IMG/VR virus record: IMGVR_UViG_3300005528_000055
Span: 1 to 64,000 of that record
Origin: a virus
Reading direction: 5' to 3' (one strand)
Length of the DNA stretch: 64,000 bases
Notes under the pieces: model-generated
What the model was told of the DNA's origin: nothing
Databases searched by the model: none
The model's input: only the letters and a program-made list of their open reading frames with translations
Part shown: positions 10,101 through 23,718 of the stretch, one piece after another
How the letters are laid out: each line of letters begins with the position of its first letter
Numbering within the stretch: position 1 is the stretch's first letter
Position numbers and translations under genes: made by a program

Positions 10101-13100
10101 CCCCATCATTTTCATCAATTGTTACACCTTCTTCATTTTTTCCGCTAACACCAGAATCAAGATACTGTTCTGCTGCTTTGTAAAGTGCTTGATTTTTTGA
10201 TGCTGCTTGAGAATCAACGTTATTGCCAATCCAGTCTGCTCCCAACAATGAATTAAATTCATTAGACCAAACTTTGTCTTCTTCAAATTCTTTTATTAAA
10301 CCAGTCGTTTGAGAGCCGCTTAAAAAAGCAATTAGTGGGTGCGATGATGCTGCGTCATCTTCGTCTGGATCAAGACCATATATCTCTGCAAAGATATTTT
10401 TTACACTTTCATATGTATGATAGCCAACTCTAAATTGATTCCAAATCCATTGTGCCTGACCAACACTTCTTCCATTACCTGCAATTACCTTTGTTTGTGC
10501 ATCAAAGCTTTCGTCATAGAATCCTCTTGCAGTGACAGATACTGTATCTGATGGATCAAACACTGCTTTAAAATCTTCGCTAGATCCAATTAATTTTTCT
10601 CCTGTGTCAATTCCATCTTGACTATCTAATAAGTCTATTAGAGTTTGTTCTTTAAGCTTATCTAATTCGTTTGAACGAATATTATCAAAATAATAACGAT
10701 AGTTACCGCCACTAGAGAGAGAAGCTAGATATGCTTTTTGATCTTGAGTAATAATAATTGCTTCTGCAGAAGAAAGGTTTTCATTTGGTATTAAAGTATT
10801 ACTCTTTAAGCCAGTAAATTTTGATTTGTCTTTAAAAGGATTTTCCGCATACTTGTAGCTTACGTCAGTTCTTCTTGCTCTTGTGCTTTCTTCGTCTGTT
10901 ATGTCAAAATTATTTTTTACAACAAAATTTCCAAAACCAATTGCAAAAGTTTCTGATTCATATGTTTCTCCAGCTTGACTACTATAAAATTGCTTTGCTG
11001 GATTGAATGCACTGGTCACGACACCTAGTGGTACATCGTCGTGGACAAAAGTAAAATGACACTCTTTTAATGAAGCTTCTGACATCCCTATTGTTTCCCA
11101 TGAGTCTGCTAAAACTCCACTTTCATCATAAACATCTGGAAGATTTTCTGTTGGAGATAATATTTCGCCGTCTTCATTAATTAAGAGACCTAAGAATAGA
11201 GCAGCATCTGGCGAAACAATAGCTTCTGTTTTGTTTGATCCATTTGGATCTGAGTCGCTCCACAAGAAATAAGCTGGTGCGCATACTACAGCTTGTTTTG
11301 AGTCTGGATTATATACAAGAACTTTTCTCTTTTTATAATCATCTGCAGAGCCAACTAATTCTTGATTAGTAAAATTATATTGTTTTTTAAATTCTTCAAG
11401 AACTTTATTTCTAACTTGTTCATCTTGACTATACTCATCTGGATTAGTTCTTGTTTCTAAGGGATTATATGGCCACCTCATTGCAATATAGAACTGCTCG
11501 TGATCTGCATCTATTGGTGTAGACCATTCTGTAAAATTAAGTGGCAATGACGGATTTGCTAATTGTAGATTAAAAGCGTTATCCACATCTCCATAAACAT
11601 CTTTTAGTCCATCAATGAACTCAAACTTTCCATCTACATTAACCAAATCATCATTAAATGTAGCTTTATTTACTATTGGTAGTGGCATTTGAATTGTTTG
11701 ACTTGCCACTTTAGCCAAGGAACTTACGCTTGATCCTTCTGCGATAGAAAAACCAGATGGATCAAACGCAGCTTCGTTTGCCAAACCATCAGCAAACTGG
11801 GAAGCTGCAAGATATTGACCAAATGGAAAATTAAAGTTTAAAACTTTTTCTCCACTAGTATTAGTTGAAACTAATTTTGTTTCTGATCCCTCTTTGCTAA
11901 CAAGATCTTTTTCAAACTTTGAAATCTCAACTATATTAGCAATTCTTTGCTCTACATCTTCTTGACTGTTAAGTTTTAAGATTTTATCAAAATCAAGAGA
12001 GTTTAATGTTCCACTACTTCTATTTGTAAAGAATGGGTATCTAAATCTCATGGGCAAGAAATCTGCTTGCTTATGATCATTCTGAATAGGAGCTTCAATT
12101 CCACCAGCCACACCAAACGGCAAGTGGAATCCTACTTGAACTTTTCCTTTATTTACTGGTAAAACAGATTTTAGCTCTCCGTCTACATAATATTTGTTTC
12201 TGTCAACGTCTCCAAAATTAATTATCTGACCATTTAATGGTTCACCAGCTTTAAATATATCTTGAAACTTTAGTGTATTTTCCCCAAATATCGACATCAT
12301 GCCAGATAGTTTTGATTCGCTTAAATCACTAAATGCATTAGAGTCTGCTAGTGGGCTTGACTCTTTATTTATTTTGTTTAAGATTTCATTCATAACATAA
12401 TCTGGACCAGACCATACTGGACCATCAACGTCTGAATCTGCACTTTCAATATGAAAACCAGTAGAGATTGGATAAACCCCAGAAGTATATAACCAGTGTG
12501 GCTTGCCATAAAAAACTGTTGATCTATCTTCGAACGGCCTTACTGCAACTATATAGTTTGGCAAAAGTCTTGCGCAAAGTTGGAACATGTCCCAAACAGA
12601 TCTCATGTAAGTTTGTGCCCTAAAAGAAACTTCATCATATATGTCATCATCAAGATCGGAAACAAGACCCATTGTCTTAAACAAATTAGCCGTACCTCTT
12701 CCTGCAAGGTTCTTTGTTAAAATAGAGCCAAGACCACCACCTCCTGCTGCAGCCCCTACTCCTCCCACTATAGAGGCGGTGATTCCGGCAGGTGCTGCAA
12801 TAGCCCCAACTGGAGCAGCTAGTGCAGCAATAGCAAGACCGCCAAGAACCTGAGAGGTTCCAATAGCCTTAGAAGAATCAACTAGTTTGCTTGATGCAGT
12901 AACTGAACCTAATACGCTAGACGCACCAGCATTCATCTCTCTTTCTGAAGCCTGTATTAAACGATTCCACGAAGAGTCACTTAACCTATCTAGGTAACCA
13001 AATTTTTGATTTTCAATCTCGCTTGGATCGACGCTTGCAAGAACTGACCAGCCATCATCAATATCTCCGCCCATAAATTGAGATATTCCAAGACCATTTC

Positions 13101-16100
13101 CTGGATAAATATTTCTTTTAAATATTTCCATATCTCTTTGTGTTGAAAAACTTGTCATCATCATTTGCATCATGCCAAACACTGGAGTTCTCATGCTGCC
13201 GCCAGCTGACTCAAAACCACCTAAAGAAGCCATATTGGCGAAAGAGTTTCCAACAACACCAGCAGTTCCAGTAAAAGGGTTATTAGACATAACATTAAAA
13301 GCATCAGCTACAACATTTCTGTATTGACTTGCTTGAATTTTTTCTCTTTCAGTCAAAGGTTCATAAAGAATTGAACCAAAGTGTCTAATGCCAAATTTAT
13401 TCTCAGAGAACACAGATCCTCTTGTTGCGTGAGCAAAAGCTTCTCTAACTCTTGATGATCCCATAGACAATAGTCTAATCATTAAGTCTCTTGGCTCAGA
13501 CAGCCACATTCCTGTGTTTATGCCTCCGTCTATTTTTCCACTGTCACCTTTTTTATTTGATGAGTTAATAATTGGACTTAGCTCTATCGCATCTGACTGA
13601 CATGTTACTGTTACAATTTCCCCTAATTCAACTTGGGTTATAATTCCATTAAATACAGTATCTAGACTATTTGGGTTAGAGCCATAACCAGCCCTTAGGT
13701 GAACTCTTACGCCTGGCTTTAGTCTCATGTTTTCTATCTCAGTTACATATTTGGAATGAAAATGTGTAGCAAAGTTTCTAGACACATTTAATAGAGTATC
13801 TATTAAGGCCGCAGAACCTGCAGTTATGTCTGTAACAACGCCGTTTGCATTACCTGCTGAAACAAGATCTGATACAGTTAGTTCTGGTTTTGATAACTTA
13901 GAATAAGTATTTGATAGCCTAAGTATTAACGTATCGCCCAAAATGTCTTCTGATTGAACTATTGAAAAGTCAATTACAGACTGCAATCCATAGAAGTTAT
14001 CAAACAATTTTGTTCCAGAAAAATAACTTTCATCTATTAGCCAGAGCATGTAGGTTGGAAAAGCTCTAATCATTCTATATGATTTATCCCTATATTGGGT
14101 ATCCATCATCATTTTTTCCCAGTGCTTTAGGGCTTCTTTATATCCACCAGAAGAGTTAACGCTCTGCATTTCGTCTTTAGTGTTTGTTCCATATGCCCTT
14201 TGATACGAGTCTAAAGATGTTGCTCCAGCAACTTGGGTATGCACCTCTTGCTTATCTCTCTCTGGAGTAGAGGTGTCCGATACTGGAGTGGTAGTTGCGC
14301 CAAGCAAAACTGCGTTTCCATCTGCATCTGGAACTACATTAAGGTTGTCTAGAGCAATATAGAATCTACCATCTTCTTCGGAAGAATATCCTAAAAGAAA
14401 TCCTCCATCTGGAGTTTGATAGATACAAGGGATTTTACCCAAATCGGCGGAGTCTGCAGAGGGTATATAATATATTACTCCTCCATATGGGACTTCATCT
14501 GGATCGAATGAAGGAAGCTTGCCTTCTTTAAGAGAATATTCACTTTCCATAACTAAGGAATTAAATGCTTTTATTTGCTCCTTAGATCCAGTTACAAGAT
14601 CACCAATTTTTAGTTCGCCATATTCTGTTGTAAATTTAAGATCTGCAAAAGTATGTTCAACACCAAGCTCATCAACAAAAGTGTCTATAAAATCTTTCCA
14701 TATATCTGGAAACTTATTTGCAACATTTCTGCTTTTATTTAAACCAATCTGTTCAATAATCGTATCGTTGTCAGTATCAAATATAGCCTTTCTAAAAACC
14801 ATCATAGCTTTAGCTGGCTCCATTTTTAGGTCATCAATAAGATACTTTTTTGCTTCCTGTATTGACCCATTGCTTAACAAAAGATTTTGTTTAATTGTAT
14901 CTGCTATTGCCTTGTCTGCTTCTGTTAGTTGAATTGAGTCTAGATCACTCTTAATAGGAATATGAAACTCGTCTCTGTCTATTGTCGTATTAATCAGATC
15001 TTGGTCAAATGTTTCAAAAGATCTAAAATAAAAATCTGGATCTAAAGTTCCAACAGTTTCTCCAAGGCTATCTTTTACTTGAAGAGGCAAATCTGGGTAA
15101 GCATTAAATACTCCCCAATTTTGCTTTAAGCGTAAAAATGGATTTCTTTTTGATTTAAACTGTTCAATAAATTTTTTCTGTTGTTCATTACTAATCATTT
15201 CCCTCTTCTGTTGGAAAACGTCAAAGTCAACAAGAGACAATTCGACTTGATATACATGCGGATAGTTTGGAATAGTATTAACATTATATGACAATGGTAA
15301 AACATATTTAATTCCAGCAAGAGCGGTAATAATATTTTTAATTCCCATAAAACCTATTACGCCAGCAGCGTGCTCTAACCTAGCTAAGCCAGACAAAAAG
15401 TCAAACATGTTTTTAATTTTTCTTAGTTCTTTTTCGCCAAAGATTGTTAAAGACATACTGACAAAACTGTCTTTTGCGCCTATATGTTGATAGGTTGGCT
15501 CATCTTCCATTTGAATTTGCATCTTGGCTAGATTATTTGCCAGGCTAACTGTTACTGCATTTACTATCACAGCATTGGGGTCTAGATCAAGTTTCATCAT
15601 TGGTACGTCCCATTCTCTAAATGAGAACGAACCTTGACGAGCTTGAGCCGATTCCAAAAGACCAATAACATCTGCGTTGGAAAAGAATCTTTCATACAAG
15701 GAAACATTAAAAGCCATTACTAGTTCTTCTTCAACCTTAGCTTTTATTGCCATCCATTCTGAATTAGAACGCTTATTGTCATCTGTAAATTTTATCTGTT
15801 TTCTTTTTGCAATTTTATCTGTTTCTTGCTCAATATAATAAGAAAGAACTGATCCTGAACCACCATCTTTATAATCGGAATAAGCAGCGTTATACATTCT
15901 GTCTTTTTGTCTTTTTAACTCGGCTTGACCAATAGTTAATCCAATATACGACGGAGTAGCTGCAGAAGATGTATCGTTTGGAATCGCGGGCATTGTCAGA
16001 TCACTGCTTGGCTTTCTGCTTTTTATGTATGCTCTTACATCTTTGTCTTTAATATTGTTTACTGACAAGTATTCTGTTGCAATACTGTCATAGACCTTAT

Positions 16101-17972
16101 CTTTTATGTCATTAGAAGTTGCTCCAGCCTGGATCACGCTAAGAATCAATGCAGCTTTATTTTTTGCTGTAGGCCCTATTATATTATTTCTTGAAGTTGA
16201 TATAACAGACTCTAAATCTCTATGATAAGATTCAGATTCATTAACGTCTAAACCAAACCTGTCAAGTAAGCTCTCCCAAAAGCCCCTACCAACGTCTGTT
16301 CTAGCAACCTCTTCTGAAGTTCTAAATGAAGAAATATCTGGAGTAAATATTTTAGACTGAACGCTTGATGGAATATATAACTGTATGTGTTTTCCATCTT
16401 CCCATTCTTTTATAACATTAGTTTTGAGCACTGACGTCTGATCGTCGTAAACGTCAGTTGAAATTGAAGTTCTACCAAATCCACTATTTCCATTTGCATC
16501 TGTTCTATCAGCGTACTGAGCATCTTCTCCGGCCTAAATTTGAAACACCTCTTGTTGAGTTGTCTGCGCCAAAAACTTTGTTTGATGATTCCATTTCTTT
16601 ATCTGATTCAGATATAAAATCTTGACTAATATAGTTATACATTGCTCCGGCAGCGCGACCCATAAAATGTCTATATTTACCCCAGTGAACTGATTGATTA
16701 AAATCTTTAATCATAGGCAAGAAGGGTTTGTGATTAAAGTTTAACAGCTCAAGATCTACAACTAGCGCAAATGGATAATCTGGAATAGTCGATATGCTCA
16801 TTGAATTTAATGCAACGCCAGTAATTTTGTGAACGCTGTTTAAGTAATGATTCTTAACAGGAAGAATTGGAGAATATTTAAAGGCTGCTACCAAACCTCT
16901 TAAAGAGGAAAGAAACTTGTCTACCTTTTCTGTATCAGCTTCATCATTAAAGTCAATTTTGAAATCCGAATTAACACTTAGTTTTGATCCATCATCAACA
17001 TCTATTCCCCATATGTTTTCGTAATTAGGAAAATAAAGTCTAATATTTATAGATGTTTCTCTATAACCAGAATTGAATTTTGGAGAAGCTTTTTGTCTAA
17101 TAGCTCCACCCGTCATGCTTCCAGTTTTAAAGGCGGTGTTAATTGATATAGAAACTGGAGGAACATAGAAATTGGCAGCACCTATTCTTAAATGAAATAT
17201 GTCTGGTGTGGCTGGAGCAATATTTGAGGGAATGGCCATTCTTTCAATTGCTTTTTGCAGTTTCTGCACTGTGAGAAAGTCTTTAGTTTCCCATACTGGT
17301 TCAAATACTGCTTCTCCAGTATTTTTATCGGTACCAAATGATTTAAACATTTGTTCCATGATATATTTTGTATCATTAAGAGGATCGTCCTCCATATGAC
17401 CATAGTCTGCTGTTGCTGCTAATGCAGATAAAAATAGATTAGCTAAATTTGGAAAATACTGATAAATAATGGAAAGAGTTATTGGCTCTCTTGCAAAGAA
17501 ATTTCTTACTCTGATCAAGGCGTTTTGCCATCTCATGTCTCTTTCTGGATCATTAATAGCTTTATCTGAATCTCTGCTTTCTGGTGATCCAGTCAAAGAC
17601 TCAAGGCTAGAAAATCTTTGTCTTGAAAACTCTCTTAGTCCTCCTATCTCTTCAACTAAATCTAAAATACCAGAGTTTAATACTTTATCAAATAATTCTT
17701 TTCTATATTTTTTATCTAGCTGATGCGCAGAAGCGCTAACAGAAAATATTTCATGTATTGTTGATCCGAGTTAAGCCAAGGTATGATTTTCCTGCTTCGT
17801 CTAATGCTTTTGGAAGTTCATTAAATAAAAACTTAACTTTTTCTTTTGCTTCATTAGATAAATTGTTAAAAGGTATGTCAAAACCACTCGGACCAAAACC
17901 ATTGGTAGTATTAGCCCAACCACCAAATGGATAAAGAGTTGAAGAAGTATAAGTATTTTGAGTATCTGACAT
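7114..17972 (-). CDS. Giant tail hub-like protein with C-terminal thermonuclease-like domain, joined by two +1 shifts
   Basis: Reconstructed length 3,618 residues: codons 1-69 from 17972, skip 17765, codons to 481, skip 16528, then 3,137 more. The middle has a segment typical of tail hub (gp27/gpD-type) proteins: PGVRVHLRAGYGSNP, DTVFNGIITQVELGE, and later HDLVYLTDSYERIYGIFEVE with a following VHHFTPEMGF. Two small-residue hydrophobic stretches (near LAIAALAAPVGAIAAPAG and MVVGSMALTAATTAASALF) could cross a membrane. The last ~290 residues resemble staphylococcal nuclease: VVDGDTF, RFEGVNTAE (Asp of the usual GxDxPE replaced by Asn) and a closing EKGLAKVY. It lies between the 1,756-residue protein and the hydrolase, as a hub should. 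Contains no in-frame CGG apart from the two sites. Confidence 0.8.
16529..16531 (-). other. In-frame CGG (+1 recoding site 3)
   Basis: Reads TTA GGC CGG A GAA GAT GCT; the skipped base is at 16528. Zero-frame translation stops six codons later at TGA. The shifted frame joins the 3,105-codon frame below with no usable ribosome site between. Confidence 0.9.
17766..17768 (-). other. In-frame CGG (+1 recoding site 4)
   Basis: Reads TTA ACT CGG A TCA ACA; the skipped base is at 17765. It is codon 69 of the giant hub-like gene; the zero frame ends at TGA five codons on. The shifted frame is open through 50 codons that precede the first ATG of the next listed frame. Confidence 0.9.
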
Positions 17973-17975
17973 ATA

Positions 17976-18428
17976 TTACCTAAACATTTTTTCTACTGAT
18001 AGCTTTGCGTTCATTTTGTTGGCTGAACTATTTTTTGCTACAGAAGATCCGTACCTTGTTATTTTACCATTTTTTTTAAAGGCTGCAAAGTTATTTGAGC
18101 CATAATTTAATGGTTTAAAATTATTTTTTTCTGCGTATCTTGCTTTTTGAAAATTCTTATTGTCATAGCCAGCTCCCTTTGGAAGTATCACTGCTTTTGA
18201 TGATCTATCCAAACCCTCAAATGAACCCCTCACTGGATCTGATGGTCCAGAAGTTCTTTGAGTTCTGCTAGCTTTTTCTATAGTTGGACTTGGAGAGCTT
18301 GAAACATTTTTGGTTGAAGATATCTTAGCAGAAAGATTGCTAACTGCTTTTGTTTTTGGAGTTGGATCTACCCTTTTTTGCGCAGCGTTTTTTAAGTTTG
18401 CATTTTGAGTGCCAGCGCCAAAAATCAT
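17976..18428 (-). CDS. Small basic protein of unknown function
   Basis: 150 residues, rich in Lys, Ser, Ala and Asn, with few hydrophobic stretches; it looks largely disordered (for example SPSPTIEKASRTQRTSGPSD). No family recognised. It lies between two giant virion genes, 8 bases after one and 3 bases before the next, so it is co-translated with them. A basic disordered protein here could be a linker or packing protein of the tail tip (inference). Confidence 0.6.
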   Translation of the reverse strand: MIFGAGTQNANLKNAAQKRVDPTPKTKAVSNLSAKISSTKNVSSSPSPTIEKASRTQRTSGPSDPVRGSFEGLDRSSKAVILPKGAGYDNKNFQKARYAEKNNFKPLNYGSNNFAAFKKNGKITRYGSSVAKNSSANKMNAKLSVEKMFR

Positions 18429-18436
18429 AATACTAC

Positions 18437-21400
18437 CTAAAAGCTAGATGCAACATTTGAATAAGGATCTCTACCTAGTCTTGGGAGTCCATTATACATA
18501 GTAGCGTTAATTGGCCCACTAGCAACACCTCCAACAAGTTGTTGAAGCTTTTCTGCATCGGCTTGTGATCCACTTAAGTGTATTTTATAGCTCATTGATG
18601 CAGTAGTGGGATTTAAATATTTTAAATCAGATATTGAAGGCAAAGCTTTTGGAAAATCTGACTCATAAGCGCTACCTCCGGGCAGCATTGCTGGGCCTTC
18701 AATTTCTTCTTGAGTTCTTTCTTTTCTGGCTGAATATATAAAACCAAATGCAGCAAGACCAAGAGCTGCGTATGTTGAATTTCTTATTATTGAATCCTGA
18801 AATAAATCTGCCATACCACCAGACTTTAGCATTCTTCCAAACCTTGTATATAATTTATCTGGAGCATCAGCAGAGGCCCTTGCTGCTGCAGCGTCAATAT
18901 CATCAATTGCGTCAAAAGCTTCTCTTGGTATATCTGCTGGATCTAAAAATTCTACTGCTCCAGTTCCACTTGGAGGCATTCCGGGTGCAGCTCCTCCAGC
19001 ACCGGCGGGCGCACTGTAGGCTTGATCCAATCTTTCCTGAGTTCTCATAGCGTTAATAAGAATATAGTTACTTCTTGCTGCATCGGGAGCTTCTTGCAAA
19101 TTTGCCCCTCCTCTTGCTGTTAGCTGCACAAAATCAAATGCATCTTGTGACAATCCAAGTTCTAGTCTTGCCTGTGCCGTAGTCGCTTCTCTAGCTAAAG
19201 CACTAAACGAACCGGGACCTGAAAGAATTGCGCCCATACTTTGAAGAGTTGATCTTGCTCTTGTTTTTCCTTCTTTAAGCAGGTCGATTGCTTCATCTCT
19301 GGTCATTTTTGTAACATCCATGGGAGACACTGATCTTGCAAAATCGTCCTTTAAGGTATCAAGTAAGTCGTAGTCGCCTGTACTGAGTGCTCTTGCAGCC
19401 GCCCTTCTATCAGCAGAATCTCTTGCTAGCTCTGTCATTTCAAATCCGAATACCATCTGGTGCTCCTTCTTTAGAAATAACTTCTCTCATTACTTGAGCT
19501 GCTCTTGATCCATATTTTCTAGTAACCGAAGATAACATAGTGTCATAAACATCAAGAATATTGGCTGCACCTTTAGCGTTTGACAATGCAGACATCATCT
19601 CATATAAATGCGTAGACAAGTTCATCTTTTGAACAACAGCCGAAAACTCTTCTGCTGTTGCAACGTAGGTTTTATCTGCATCTAAATCTCTTAATACATT
19701 GAAAGCGCCTCTTAAGCTTTCTGCTATTTCATCAGTATATTTCATATACTCTGCTCTTGGAGTGGGAATTTGACCAATTTCATCTGCGACCGCGCTTCTG
19801 TACATTTGAGAAAATGTTCCTTCAAGAATAGATTTTTGTTTTTGTGCTGTTTCAAAATATCTTGATGTCACTGCATACTTGTTATACGCAGCAGTACCTT
19901 TTTTTAAAGATATTAGTCGCGCAATATCTTCTGATTTTTTTGCTTCTCTTAATTCTTGGATTGCTTCTAAAAGTCTTTGTTCTTCTGCAGTTCCAGCTAC
20001 AGCTGTTCTTTTAGCTTCTTCGTATCCTATTAAGAGGTCTTGTTTCATGCTTTCTAACTCTGCACTTGATTTAATTCTAGCTCCAATATGATTTGGATCA
20101 AGTAGTGCGGGATCAAATGCGATTAAATCATCAACACTTTGACCTGCCAATATCTGCATGCCGCGAAGAAATCCTGTTCCTTGCGATATGCTTTTAATAG
20201 CTCCCTCTCCAGCAAATGCAAGATTGGTGAGCAGTTTGGATGGGTCGGTTGGATCAATCTTTGCATACCTGCCAATTAACTCTGCAACAATTTTAGCCTG
20301 TGCGGTTTGGTCTGCGACACCACTGAATGACTGGAACATTTGAATTCCGCGAAGAATTTCACCCATTTGTTGTTCGTCAATTAATCTTCCTCCAGCAATT
20401 CTTTGTACTGCAGCTGTTGGATCATCTGAACTTGCTATAAGCTCTTTAACCATGTCAACAGCGTTTGATGGAGGTATTAAGCCAACTGAATATTTAAGCC
20501 TATAAAAATCTTCTATTGCAACATCGGCTATAAAAGATCCGGCACTATCAGTAAGGGCTATTGTTTGTCTAGAACCCCTAAAGCTATTTAAAACATCTTC
20601 TACTTGGTTTTGCATACTGACGGCAACACCTTGTCTGTTAATATATAGGCCCAACGAGTTTGATGGATCTGGAACTGAGTTAATTGATATTTCTTGAATA
20701 ACCTGATCTATTACTGCTCTTTCGTTTATTCTTGCTGCTTCTTGATCAAGTCCAGAAAGTGAGCTAATATAATTTCTTACTTCATCTCTGCTTGCAAAAT
20801 TGACTCCGTGTGTTTGGATTTACTCCATATAGATCAGAAAATTTTGCTCCCACCTTTTCGTCTAGGTCAAGTCCTGCTGATTCAAAAAGTATATTAAATA
20901 CACTTCCTCTTGTATAATATGGTTCTGCGTCTGTTCCTCTTCCAAGAGTTATTTGCATGTCTGCTAAGCTGACTTTTGTTCTTCTAGCGTAGTCAATAAC
21001 TTGTTTATTAATTCCTAATTCAGAGGCAGATTTACTTGATGCCATTTCAGCCAAATCGTATTCTTGCATTTGCATAAAGGCTTCAAATTTCATATTTTTT
21101 GCTTGTTGAGAACTTCTAACTTTAATAAGCAATTCTTCTACCTCAGCGCTATCGACGTCAACTCCTCTTAGTTGAATTTTGCCTTTTAATTTTTTATCAC
21201 CCTTTGCATCGACCATTGATTGTCTTACTTGGTTTAAGATTTCTCTTTCATCTGCGTTTAAGTTCATTGTATTTAATGGATCGTTGGCTGCGTCAAATAA
21301 CTCTAAATAATCGTCTACTCTTGTTTTTAATATATTAGCTACATTTTCCTTTTTAGATAAATCAGTTCTACTGAATATTCTTTCTTGGAAACCAGTTGGC

Positions 21401-23710
21401 TGTCTCATTGTCATAAATGCTAATCTATTTTTTCCATTTGCATCTTTAAACATTAGAGGAAGATTTAACGCTTTGTCGTCCAAGTCAAATGTACCCAGAG
21501 CATGGTGATACAGGTGGGCATTAACGCCATCTATCAACATTCTTCCATCTTCCATATCAAAATTCATAAAATTAACTGCTTGTGTTCCATTAATTCCAAA
21601 AGCAGTTTTTAGATTTGAATCAAATCCGTTTACATTAATATTTATAGTTGAATGAATTCCGGGCCCTCTTCCTGTGATTGCTCCAGATGCTGTGGTTCTT
21701 ATTTGCGATCTTGTCATATCTGGGAATGTCATGTACATGGCATCGCCCTTCATGGAGAATGCTTGTGTTGCCATTTCTTTTGTAATTCTATCAACCAACG
21801 CCGGGATAGATCTAGGATCTGCTCCAGACAAAAGTGCTCTTTGTATTTCTACCGCTTGCTGTTTAGCTCTTGTCATTCTAGCTCTTAAGAGTCCGGGAAT
21901 ATTGATCTAAAGGAGCTTCAGCCTCTCTTCTTATTGACTCAAGAATATTTTTATCTACAATGCCAGTCTTCATAAATTTATCGGCTTTTTGCATTTGCCT
22001 TTGGACAGTGCTCTCCATCCCTTTAAAAAAATCATCTGCGTTCATATAATCAGGGTGATACATCAACATCAAGGGATCTACTCTAACTGGTTTAGGAGCA
22101 GACATTGACATATCCATAAGAATGCTGTCTATGTTTCCTTGAGATATTTCTTCCTTTAATGAAGATCCATAAACGATCATCATTTTGTCTCTAAGCTCTC
22201 TAGGCATGTTATCAAAACTTCTTACAATATCTTCAAACTTTAATGAAGACCCTTCAAACGCGCCTCTCATAGTTTGTGATTTTGCGTGATTCATCTTGTA
22301 GACAATTGCTTCAATTTCTTTTTCTATATCATCTATCATTGACTGTTCTTCCAATCCAATTGGAATTCCAATACTAGCTTTAAGATTTGTTAATTTGTCT
22401 TGTAAAAAATTTACTCTGGATTGCCAGTATTCCATAGAGGTTATTGCTTCACCATCTCTAGCTCTTTCAACTCCGTCAAAAATAGCTAAAGCTTTTTTTG
22501 CATATGCAAAATCTTCTTTTTTTGCAGTTGATATCTCAGGTGCATTATCTGTTGCTATTTTTTCTAAATTGTTTTTAAAGTCTTTTAGGTTTCCACCTGC
22601 ATCTGCATAATCGTTTCCAAGTCTTGCAATAAAGTCGTTTAAATCAGTGTCAGACATAAGATCGCTATAATAACTAACTGCTTCTTTTATTTTAGCTCTT
22701 ACCAGTTGAGGAATACGCTTTGCTTCGTCTGTTGCTCCAGTTATCTTCATCGTAGCAAACTGATTCATTTCTTTATTACCTATTTCCATTCCCATAGACA
22801 AAAGGTATTTTTCTTCTGTAGTTAAATCTTTCATAGAAAACAATCCTTTAAAAAAGGATCCAATATCATCATATTGATAAATAGAATCTTCTAATTTTCC
22901 AGAAATTGCTCTAGTTGTTGTTAATATTCTTCCTGCATCTAGTGAAACTCCATTTAACTTTGCTAATCTTGCAGCGTGAAACTCTAAAATAGATTCTTCT
23001 AAATCTTCTCCAGCTATTGCAAAACCTCTTGCAGAGAAAAGGGCCTTGTAACGTTTTGGTAATTTTGCTACTTTTTTACCTACCGTAATTGAATCTTTTG
23101 TCATTAAATCGTCAACAAACTTATCTGTTAACGTCCCAAGACCAAGGGCATACTGAAGTTGTTTCATTTGAGTAGAATCTATGACATTTCCTGCTGAATC
23201 TTTATATCTCATAACCATGATGCCATCATCAGTAACATTTAACATTCCGTGCTTTTGACCAAATGGAGAGTTCATGAATGCATCTAGCTCTTCTTTGCCT
23301 CCACCAAAATCAAACTTTAAATATTCAACAGTCATTGCCTCATCTATATATTGTTCAAGATCCATTTTTATGAGAACATCTCTAGTTCGTGGGTCCATTG
23401 TCGATCTTTGTAAGCGCGTGTTTAAAGCTTTTGCTTCTTCACCTATATGTTTAGCGCCTCTTCTTTCGCCAATTCCTAGGCCTGTAGCATTAAAGGTTCT
23501 ATAATCAGTTATATGTAAACCAGTAATATGGTCTGTGGCCTCTTGTGCCGTACTGAATCTATCTCCAGTAGGAGTGAAAACGAATTCATACCCGCTACCG
23601 TCAGCTTTTTGCTCTATCTTAAAAAAATTTCTTAGTGTAGTATTTCTTTTTAAGGCAGACTCAGCTATAGAAATTTGTCTGCCTAAAGATAAGTTAAAAG
23701 GTGAAGCCAT
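18437..23710 (-). CDS. Giant virion protein of unknown function, joined by three +1 shifts
   Basis: Reconstructed length 1,756 residues: codons 1-606 from 23710, skip 21892, to 968, skip 20805, to 1421, skip 19445, then 335 more. Four separate frames are needed to read it, and each junction is a CGGA. The protein is mostly alpha-helical and charged, with an Ala-rich C-terminal part and one hydrophobic segment (YAALGLAAFGFIYS). About residues 742-745 are DLDD in the context HALGTFDLDDKALNLP; I considered a decayed polymerase-like acid motif but cannot support it. It follows the tape measure candidate by 8 bases. A second tape-measure-like or internal tail protein is the best guess (inference). 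Confidence 0.75.
19446..19448 (-). other. In-frame CGG (+1 recoding site 5)
   Basis: Reads GGT ATT CGG A TTT GAA ATG; the skipped base is at 19445. Without the shift the protein ends two codons later (ATT TGA). Confidence 0.9.
20806..20808 (-). other. In-frame CGG (+1 recoding site 6)
   Basis: Reads AAC ACA CGG A GTC AAT TTT; the skipped base is at 20805. The shifted frame is open for 50 codons before the next ATG-like start, so re-initiation would lose sequence that is clearly coding (VNFASRDEVRNYISSL). Confidence 0.9.
21893..21895 (-). other. In-frame CGG (+1 recoding site 7)
   Basis: Reads TAT TCC CGG A CTC TTA AGA; the skipped base is at 21892. The zero frame stops five codons later (TAG). 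The shifted frame runs into the 364-codon frame without a gap. Confidence 0.9.
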
Positions 23711-23718
23711 AATTATTC

